Part shown: positions 55,994-64,000 of the stretch, one piece after another
Position numbering within the stretch: position 1 is the stretch's first letter
How the letters are laid out: each line of letters begins with the position of its first letter
NCBI GenBank assembly: GCA_036426205.1
Contig: CM071574.1
Location: forward strand, 16,844,381 to 16,908,380
Length of the DNA: 64,000 nucleotides
Reading direction: 5' to 3'
Source of the DNA: Ascaphus truei
Lineage: Eukaryota > Chordata > Amphibia > Anura > Ascaphidae
Made by a program: the position numbers and the translations under genes
Notes under the pieces: model-generated
What the model was told of the DNA's origin: nothing
Databases searched by the model: none
What the model saw: only the letters and a program-made list of their open reading frames with translations

Positions 55994-57600
55994 GAAATGA
56001 AGAAACAGTCTTGAAGTTTTTCTGAACTCGGCTGTCTTCTGGATATATATATTGTCAATGCTCCAACTACATCCAGGTTATGTAATCGTTTCATCTTTTT
56101 GTTAGAAGGGAGAGGGTAAAAGGACAAGAATAACTGACCAGGGAAGAGGCCACAGTTCCTTTATTCCTGTGTCAGAACCCTTGTCCTACCAAAGCTAGTA
56201 GAAGGAGTTATATCTTAGCTTTTATGGCTGCCATAGAGGATAATGAAGAAATCTTAATTTTGATACAAACTTGAGTCATAGGAAATAAAGGTTAATAAGG
56301 CATGGTGTAGTTCTTAACTATTATATTTACCAAAGTCAGAATGGGAGACCCAATTAAAGTCTTTAACCAAGATCAGGTTCAGGATTTTTGTGAAAGTGAT
56401 GTTTGTGGAAAGGGGAGAGGATGTGTCTTTAAAGGGCTGACTTTATACCAGGGATTACCAATATCCACAGGACTTACTTGAAGAGCTTATTGAACTGACA
56501 TTAATATTGTTCTCTCTTTCATTAGACTCTGTAAATATACTTTAATAGAGATATGAAAGATAAAGGATTATTCATGCTTTATTTCTTATATAATGATGTG
56601 AGGGTTAGCATACTGGTATAAAGCCCATATCAACATAGAATTACCATATTAGTAATATGTGAAGGCCTAGTGAATCAATGTCCAGAACAGCTTGCAATTA
56701 AACACTGAAGCTTCAGTGACGCATTCCCTGTGTCTCCTGCTTACTGTCAGGTGTCTCAATATCTTCTCCCATGCTAAAACCTTAGCCTGCAGTTATAGTA
56801 ATTATTTCAATGGCACAAAGTAATTGGGAGATTGATAAATATGACAAACAATCCACACACAAAAAAAACAACCTTTTTGGGAAAACGTTGTACTCCCTTG
56901 TATTTGCCCAACTGGATCATTGTACCCCTGAGCAACATTAGCATTTCTGAAAAGAAAAAATATTTGTTTGGAGTTGCCCATCCATGGGATGTTAAACTGA
57001 TCTCATCAGCTGTTCGAGTATTTGATGGGTTCTTAAATTATGTCTATTAAATAGCACTGCACCACTATCGTTTTTTGCTCTCAAGGACAGGAGGGAGGGT
57101 TGGTAATAGATATCATTCCCCCCCCTAACAAAAAGTGCATTTGTGGTGCACTCCTAGGTAACTTATAACATAACTTTTATAAATAATATTTCAAATATGA
57201 TGGCAAGAGTAAATTAATTAATTAAAGATAAAAATAATATAAATCGACACAGTGTAGCACTCGTGCAGTGCACTGAATTAACAGTGTCACAATTAATTTC
57301 AAACATCAGGATAGGTGTTGAGATCAGATGGTGCCTGATGTAGGCTGGACTGGCTAATAAATGTATTAAGATTAATATGCCAGTGGGGAAAATGCCCAAA
57401 TGCCAAGGATGACATCAGCTCTATTGCCCATCTCTAAGCTTTCGTTTGGCTTCTCCATGTCATCTTTTGAAAGTGTATAATCTAAAAAATTATCTTTATC
57501 AGACATGGGTTGGTGTCTATGTGCTTTATGTTTGCAGGTCGTATCAATTAAATCCTGTTCAGAGTTGTCAGCTTCCGAAGAGGAATAGACTCTGAATGTC
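55994..57600. other. Spacer, no gene seen
   Basis: About 1.6 kb of AT-rich DNA. The minus frame 57,372-57,608 (78 codons, starting MFKTFRVYSSS) is acidic and of unknown origin. Confidence 0.5.
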
Positions 57601-57888
57601 TTGAACAAATCTTATCAACGAGCGCTGCTTAGAAATAAAGATGCTCTATCGACAACGCCAGACAGAGCCTCAACAAATAAGATGTATTGGCACATACAGT
57701 ACAACCATCGTTGGCAACAGGTTAAATCAATTTTAAAATATTGGTATATTTTAAAATCTGATGACGACCTGACAAAAGTTCTTGAAGACATCCCTAGTAT
57801 AACAAGTAGAAGGTCACAGAACCTACGTGATATTCTAGTCCATAGCCATTTTGCTCAGAAACCCAATAAATCATGGTTGACATTGTGA
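57601..57888 (+). pseudogene. Penelope-like reverse transcriptase C-terminal fragment
   Basis: A 95-codon frame: 'KSYQRALLRNKDAL' ... 'WQQVKSILKYWYILKSDDDL' ... 'PSITSRRSQNLRDILVHSHF' ... 'SWLTL'. The pattern (K)xxYxxAL, then WxxVxxILxxxWxILxxDxxL, then PxIxxRRxxNLRDxLVxS resembles the region between the reverse transcriptase and the GIY-YIG endonuclease of Penelope-like elements common in amphibian genomes. The catalytic palm and the endonuclease are absent. Identification is by memory of the pattern and is moderate. Confidence 0.5.
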
Positions 57889-58856
57889 TATCTATCACCA
57901 ACATTCCCTCCAGTCCTTGCATTTACCTATACTGCGTAGGTAGCACCCATACACCGCACTTGGTGTTAATTAGACAACCATATTAATTATTCCTAATTCT
58001 GTTGAGCCGTGTTACATCTTTCTTTTGCTGTTTTAAATAATAATAATTATAATGCATCTTAAAGCAAAGATCGAACTTGCATTTTGTTTAAAATTCCAAA
58101 CCATTTGCTGTTTGAACAGCATGCTACATAATATATCTTTCTAGCTCTCTCATTAACATATTTTGTACGTGTAATATTATGTTCATTAGGAAGTAGGAAA
58201 GCAGTAATCAGTGCTACTCATTATTTTACAGGGTGAACTAGGAGGGTGTTCCTGGAGCTGTTCTGCACTTCTTACAGCTTCGGGGGCCTCTATAGTCCCT
58301 TATATCGATTTTTAAAATCCATGTTCATGAATCCTTGTCTGGAAGAAATAATCAGCCTTTTGTTGGCAAAAAGAAAGTCACCCATGGGGAGATAATACAG
58401 GGGCTTTCTATTAGATAACCATAGTGAACGCTTAGGTACAAAAGGGGTTTAGTAACCAGGGGTTCCTCCGAGATTTAAGTGCCGTTAAGGAAACCACCAC
58501 ATCCTATAATGTTCAAAACATTTATTTTTGTCGCTGGGAGAAATCGACCTTGTTGCATTTAAATGTCACAAAAGTTGGAAAGAGGAAGCACACAAACCCA
58601 TGATTAAACAGTGAAGTTTTATTTCTAATTGAATATGCTTTGGCAGATTAGTGAGGCCAATTAGTATTGGCCAATACTGACACTCACACACAAAGAAGAG
58701 ACCGAGGAGTCCTCAGTTGGTGCATGGGCAGGTCCCATAACATGCTTTATTTTATCAGACAAATTGTAAGTGTGCATTTGTCTTGTCCATGAGATATTAA
58801 AACTTTGTTCATCTGATTTTACACAAGGATCGGGCGCTTCTTTTCCTCGTTTCTAA
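57889..58856. other. Spacer
   Basis: No gene seen. The stretch 58,800-58,850 ('ggatcgggcgcttctttt') resembles the end of a dispersed repeat. Confidence 0.45.
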
Positions 58857-58940
58857 TATATATATATATATAGATATAATACTATATATATTATATATAT
58901 ATATATATAATTAATATTTATAGATAATATTATATATATA
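58857..58940. repeat. (TA)n-rich tract
   Basis: Imperfect TA/ATT repeats immediately before the LTR at 58,941. It may be the insertion target. Confidence 0.9.
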
Positions 58941-60141
58941 TGTAACGGGTTATCCACCCCACCCAATCTCATATGTAGTGTGGGTGAGTAGAACATGTAT
59001 TGTTACCGGTGTGGTGCGTATACCTGCAGGCTCACAGGCCAGTCTGAGCCTCCGCTAATGAGAGCCGGGGTGAATCCTCTGGAACGGATCTTCGTTTTCA
59101 GCGCCTCCACCTATGTAGGATTCTATGGAAATGTAGAATGACCCTACATAGGAACCCAATAAGAAACTACACACACAGTGATTATATATATAACTACTTT
59201 ACTTACAAAAATAATATAATAATAACCAGTGTCTCTCTCACGAGGGAGGACACTACCGTGACGTCTCGCAGGACGATTCCCCGACAACAGGTGATCCCAC
59301 CCAATGTTCCCAAGAACCCACCCAATGTCCTGTACTCCTACAGAGATAGTCACGGGTGACTGCGCAGTCACTAAAACATTTAGGCCTGTTGGTGCACGTG
59401 TTGGGATAATACCTGCCGAGCACTCCGGTGCTCGTGTCAGCAACAAACTTCTCAAAGGGTCAGACGTGTGATGAGTCCGTCTGATCCTCCAACGAACTCT
59501 TGCACGTGCGGACCGCTAGGACGGTCCCACTCGGGAATCGTCTCTGTGGACCCCAACGTGGGTCCAACCGCTTCCACAGGAAACAGCAGCAGCGCTGTGT
59601 GTCCCTATCTATAAATGGTACTAACAGTGACAGGAACCCTAACTAGGGCCTGTCCCTGTAGTACAGCAACCTGTAGTGGCTGGGGGAACTCCTAGGGCCT
59701 GCAGGGGTTAATGACCTGTCCCCACCCCAACTACCCAAGTAGTCCCTTCGGTAAGTGATCGGAATGGACTAGAGTACTCTTCCATGCAGTACTGGGCGTC
59801 TACCTACTGTGGCTAGCCTAGTGCAGATCCTTCCAGAATTCCTGACCTCGTTAACAGGCTATCCCTTCAGGCATCCACCCCTAGCGCTACTCAAGGTGAC
59901 TAGAAACAGCTATAGCCTTCTCCAGACCCACTACTCTTGACTAGTCCCAGCGCCTACCGCAGCAAGCTGTAACTCACTGGAGGCTGCAGCCAACGTGCTG
60001 CGCAACAAGGTGCCTGCCTATCAGACCTCACAGCACTGCTCGCTGTGACCCTGACAAATGCAGCACTCTAAACAACACTAAGGGCAGCGTCCCTATCTTG
60101 GGCCTCCCTCAGTACTTAACCCACTACGCTAGCGGGGGGGT

Positions 60142-60390
60142 TGGGGCCTACCTGGGTTGTGTGGGGTACACTATGGGGTGCAGGAGCTGCTCTCACTCCC
60201 GCACCCTTCTTCCCTCACAGCTCCTAGCTCCAACCTCTATCACCTTCCTCAACAGTTACCCACCCAACTAGTGGGGAGTTGGGGTCTACCTGGAGTGTAG
60301 GTACCTATATGGGGCAGAAGTGCACTCGCTCCCTACACCCTACTTCCTAACAGCTCCCTGACTCCAACTCTATAACTGCAGAACTTCCTT
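60142..60390 (+). repeat. ~126-bp tandem duplication inside the LTR
   Basis: 'ttggggcctacctgggttg' at 60,142 recurs as 'ttggggtctacctggagtg' at 60,268. Each is followed by 'tatggggtgcagg'/'tatggggcagaag' and a block of 'ctcactccc'/'ctcgctccc' sequence. Confidence 0.7.
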
Positions 60391-60840
60391 CTCTCAGCTC
60401 CCCACTAATGTAAGTGGCAGGGTCCCCTAACTGAGGGCTGCCCCTGGCAACACTCACCTTACTGGGGAGCTGAGCTATCCTGGACCAAAGGGGGTGCTGG
60501 CCCTAATACAGGGGAGTCCCTCTCTCCGTACCCTACCTCCTTCCTCACAGGGTCCCCCGCTGACTGACTAGCGTGGTGCAAGCCGGCGAAATGATCTTTC
60601 CTCCAGGGCAGTCCTGCAGCCCTATTGGCTCCTATGAAGCACCTGATGTGCTTGGCCCTAAGCCTCATGGGAAATTGTCCGTGGAGGCTGTACTTACATT
60701 GGGGCCGACGTGCGCGCCTTTCCTGCACCTACACTAACCCCTAATGGCCGCCAAACCTCGCACTATCTATCCCTATCTCTCGCGCGACTCTCCTGCGCTC
60801 TCCTGCCCTCACGCAACTGTTCCTGGCGTAGGGTTCTCCT

Positions 60841-60919
60841 GCGCATGCGCGAGCTAAACGGGACCTCTCCTGCCCCTCGGCGATCACTGCGCAAGCGCGA
60901 GTCTCTCCGTAATGGCGGC
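60841..60919 (+). promoter_or_regulatory. NRF1-like and YY1-like motifs in 5' LTR
   Basis: GCGCATGCGC at 60,841-60,850, a second 'ctgcgcaagcgcgag' at about 60,887 and AATGGCGGC at 60,911-60,919. The YY1 word ends 227 bp before the LTR end. In mammals YY1 at this kind of position sets the start site of TATA-less promoters; that it does so here is inference. Confidence 0.7.
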
Positions 60920-61438
60920 GCTCTCCTCGCGGCCGCCGGGACCTAGAGACGCGGCCGCGGCCTTAGCAACGGCCCAGATCGGTCCCCGGCAACCGGCCTG
61001 CTCGCGGAGACAGCGCACCGCTCCCTGCAACGGCCCCACCCTTGGAATGGCCGTCGGGTCTGCCGCTGGCCTCCGGCAGTACCGGCATTACTTGTGCCCG
61101 GAGGCTCCCGAGGGGGTTCGAGGGGGCAAAGGGTGACCTGGCTACACTCTCCCCCTGGTGAAACACCAAGCCCTCGCATGGGGAATGACATAACAGGCAC
61201 AATTTCACACACTGACCAATTGGCATGGCATACCCGTACACTAAACAGATCGGCTTTAACCTCACCAAACACATGTCACATCACACCCCATAATTCCAGA
61301 GGGAGCTGAGACCATTTGTGGGGTGCCCCTAACTGATCATGTGGGGGTTACCTCACTTTTGCGTCCGTGAGCCTCTCCCAGAAAATTCTCTTGAAGAGCC
61401 CACACTCGGGGGACAGTCACTGGTTCAGTACTACTTCC

Positions 61439-61450
61439 TCCCCCTGGTGG
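61439..61450 (-). promoter_or_regulatory. CTCF-like motif 1
   Basis: TCCCCCTGGTGG; its reverse complement CCACCAGGGGGA fits 11 of 12 positions of the CTCF core (CCASYAGRKGGC). Similar words occur at 61,150 (lacking the last G), 61,676 (one extra T) and 62,280. Confidence 0.45.
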
Positions 61451-62279
61451 AAGGAATAGCCCAGTGTCTTCAAACCGGTCTTTTACCTGGTCATCCACGC
61501 CTTGGAAACAGCAGGCCAGGCGGCCAAGACCTTTCCACGGTCACACTACTTGGCGGATGGGGCCGCTTCTCTTTCAGCAAAGTCTCTGTTTCACCTGGCA
61601 GGCGGGGGTAAAGGGTAGATACCTTACCACTGCGGTGATTCACGGTGTCCAACAGGTCTCGGGGACGCTGTCAGTTCCCCCTTGGTGGTATCGGAACTGT
61701 CCCCAACTCTTCTGGGACAGTCCACTCACTGACTCGAACTTCGGGAGCGTTGGATCCCAGTCCTGGGACCCACTTGTGTCGGAGCACACGGGCTCACACT
61801 CCGCTCAGAAGCCGCTACTTCTGCCTTCTTCACGGCCACCCCATCGGGGAGCCTGTGGGGGGCAAGGGGGTTCCTTACCACTCGGCTGGCTTGCGATGGG
61901 TTTCTCTTCTTCTGGCACGATAGGCAGTGGGCACATGGTACACTCGCACCACTGGACAGCTATCTTCTAATGAGGACACCTCCGCCAGGACGCGATGCAG
62001 AGGGGAGCCCTTCGCCTCGGGCGGACCAGACTTAAGGAGCCATCGTGCTCCGCGGTCACCTGGAGGCTCACCCCCCAACACCCTGGGGCAGTCGACTCAC
62101 CCTTGTCGTCTGTAGGTACTGGTCCCAAAGCCTAGGACCGATGGTACCTCTGCAGTAGGTCTGACGACAATCGAAGGGCACACGGGCCCACAGCAGGGTC
62201 CGCAACATGGAATACACCTTTCAGAAATCAAACAGGTCTAGCACGGCGTCAACGTATGGTTGCAGATTACAGTGTTGGC

Positions 62280-62291
62280 TCCCCCTGGTGG
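62280..62291 (-). promoter_or_regulatory. CTCF-like motif 2
   Basis: A second exact TCCCCCTGGTGG in the same orientation, 841 bp from the first. Confidence 0.45.
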
Positions 62292-62857
62292 ATATGTAGG
62301 AAGGGCACTTTCTACAAAGGAGTGGTTCTGGCTCTGCTCTGAGTCACTCACATCACTGGGGAGGGGGCTCTGATTTTCGCGCCAATCCCGGACAGATTGT
62401 TGCAACATCTTTCTGTGCAGGGTTGACAGTCAGCAGCACGTGCGCTCTCCTTATTGGCGGGAAATGCATCCTGCTTGGTCTGCGTAGACTAGGGGGTACC
62501 CTTCATGAGGGGCCCCGGGCATGAACAGTGCGGACGGTTGCCTTTGCCAGGCATATATATCTCAATGTGGGTTCTACAAAAAGAATGGTTTTCCATGTGG
62601 GACGTGGGATCTTGTCTCATCTAAGACACATGTCCACGGCCACTCAGGAATATTTACACATATACTCCCGGACCTTCATTTGGGTATAGTTACGGGAATG
62701 CCTCCTACCGCCACACCTGTCCAGGGTCTAGGTTGGCCTCAAAGCCCAGGCCAGGACCTCGTCTCCGGACTTCACAAACATGGTGACAAAAATAGGGACG
62801 GGACAATTTGGAAAAATGGACAGGGCCACCCAGGGGTATCTCAGCAGCGCCTCCAAA

Positions 62858-64000
62858 TGTAAGGGTATTATACCCCACCCAATCTCATATGTAAGTGTGG
62901 GTGAGTAGAAACATGTATTGTTACCGGTGTGGTGCGTTTATACCTGCAGGCTCACAGGCAGTCTGAGCCTCCGCTAATGAGAGCCTGGGGTGAATCCTCT
63001 GGAACGGATCTTCGTTTTCAGCGCCTCCACTATGTAGGATTCTATGGAAATGTAGAATGACCCTACATAGGAACCCAATAAGAAACTACACACACAGTGA
63101 TTATAATATAATACTTTTACTTACAAATAATATAATTAATAACCAGTGTCTCTCTCACGAGGAGACACATACCGTGACGTCTAGCAGGCGATTCCCGACA
63201 CAGGTGATCCCACCAATGTCCCAAGAACCCCACCCAATGTCCTGTACTCCTACAGAGATAGTCACTGGGTGACTGCGCAGTCACTAAAACCTTTGGCCTG
63301 TTGGTGCACGTGTTGGTATAATACCTGCCGAGCACTCCGGTGCATCGTGTCAGCAACAAACTTCTCAAAGGGTCAGACGTGTGATGAGTCCGTCTGATCC
63401 TCCAACCGAACTCCTGCACGTGCGGACCGCTAGGACGGTCCCACTCGGAATCGTCTCTGTGGACCCAACGTGGGTCCAACGCTTCCACAGGAACAGCAGC
63501 AGCCGCTGGTCCCTATCTATCTAAATGGTACTAACGTGACAGGAACCCTAACCTAGGGCCTTCCCTGTAGTACAGCAACCTGTAGTGGCTTGGGGAACTC
63601 CTAGGGCCTGCAGGGGTAATGACCTGTCCCACTCCCACAATACCCAAGTCCCTTCGGTAAGTGATCTGGAATGGACTAGAGTACTCTCCATGCAGTACTT
63701 GGGCTTCTACCTACTGTTGGCTAGCCTAGTGCAGATCCTCTCCAGAATTCTGACCTCGTTAACAGGGCTATCCCTTCAGGCATCCTACCCCTAGCGCTAC
63801 TCAAGGTGGCTAGAACAAGCTATAGCCCCTTCTCCAGACCCACTACTCTCTGACTAGTCCCAGCGCCTACCGCAGCAGCTGTAATCTATGGAGGCTGCAG
63901 CCAACGCTGCCGCAACAAGGTGCCTGCCTATCAGACCTCACAAGCACTGCTCGCTGTGACCCTGACAAATGCAGCACTCTAACAACACTAAGGGCAGCGT
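62858..64000 (+). mobile_element. Long terminal repeat (3'), cut by window end
   Basis: It starts TGTAAGGGT and follows 58,941 onwards base for base apart from frequent one-base indels, so the two LTRs are close in age. The window ends about 1.1 kb into it, before the promoter block. Confidence 0.8.

Larger units (their letters stand above)
58941..61146 (+). mobile_element. Long terminal repeat (5'), GC-rich family, longest copy
   Basis: 2,206 bp from TGTAACGGGT to CCTGGCTACA. The same sequence restarts at 62,858. It is recognisably the same family as 37,729-39,072 (plus) and 2,796-4,584 / 11,819-13,459 (minus). It is longer because of an internal tandem duplication (60,142-60,390) and other insertions. 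A CG-rich promoter-like segment occupies the last ~450 bp. Open frames here are short and unconvincing. Confidence 0.85.
61147..62857 (+). mobile_element. LTR element internal region, apparently non-coding
   Basis: 1,711 bp between the two LTRs. A possible primer-binding site ('tggtgaaacacc', 61,156) lies 9 bp after the LTR; the tRNA is not identified. No polypurine tract is obvious before 62,858. Open frames reach 168 codons (61,464-61,970) but show no gag or pol motif and overlap others in different frames. It is best read as a non-autonomous, LARD-like element that depends on enzymes made elsewhere. Confidence 0.65.

Noticed and set aside
61464..61970. 168-codon frame in the LTR element interior as a possible gag
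   Set aside because: No zinc knuckle, no capsid-like pattern, and overlapping frames of similar length in the same stretch.
1..64000. Cellular gene, microRNA cluster, tRNA or CRISPR array
   Set aside because: No multi-exon pattern, conserved domain outside mobile elements, tRNA fold or spaced short repeats could be supported by eye.

Overview
The window looks like repeat-rich, non-coding nuclear DNA from a vertebrate, most likely a frog or toad. The evidence is the mix of elements: an L2 LINE with a canonical (ATT)n tail, a CR1-like LINE with the 'TTGAACTTGATGGACG...' tail, RTE-like and L1/Tx1-like reverse transcriptase remnants, Penelope-like and DIRS-like fragments, a Tc1 element, short palindromic hAT-type MITEs, and large GC-rich non-autonomous transposons of the kind that fill anuran genomes. 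No intact cellular gene, rRNA, tRNA or CRISPR array is visible. Every protein match is a broken piece of a mobile element.

Layout. Block A (about 640-10,590) and block B (10,591-19,667) are two copies of one stretch. Block C (19,741-28,395) and block D (28,441-about 37,200) are two copies of another. Within each pair the copies run colinear and differ mostly by single-base insertions and deletions. All joins lie in (CA)n microsatellites, one of which holds a 34-base N gap. This is most simply a long-read assembly artefact: two noisy contigs (A, C) placed beside better versions (B, D). The underlying locus is probably [A/B]-(CA)n-[C/D]. The first 4.4 kb is especially noisy.

A/B holds, in order: part of a large LTR element on the minus strand (internal part plus 1.6-1.8 kb LTR), a hAT MITE, a pyrimidine minisatellite, a GC-rich DNA transposon, a second MITE, a two-copy tandem repeat of about 739 bp, and (CA)n. 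C/D holds: a piece of a related DNA transposon, an RTE-like LINE remnant, a long CT minisatellite, an L1-like ORF2 remnant (minus), and a large palindromic foldback element.

From 37,200 on the sequence is single-copy. It holds a solo LTR of the same family, an L2 nested in a DNA-transposon piece, a CR1-like LINE, several MITEs and foldback elements, a 2.3 kb DNA transposon, a complete Tc1 element with intact ends and a dead transposase, and a nest of LTR, DIRS and L1 fragments. A Penelope-like fragment follows, and then a large LTR element with a 2.2 kb LTR, 1.7 kb of internal DNA and a second LTR that runs off the window.

Two points stand out. (1) Three unrelated-looking elements carry a compact motif that fits the hammerhead ribozyme plan: CUGANGA, a variable short stem, GAAAC-NN-GU-H, and in two cases a perfect or near-perfect 6-bp closing stem. 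(2) Every LTR of the big family carries NRF1-like (GCGCATGCGC) and YY1-like (ATGGCGGC) motifs, with YY1 about 210-230 bp from its 3' end, and its internal region carries repeated CTCF-like motifs. All functional statements are inference from sequence alone.
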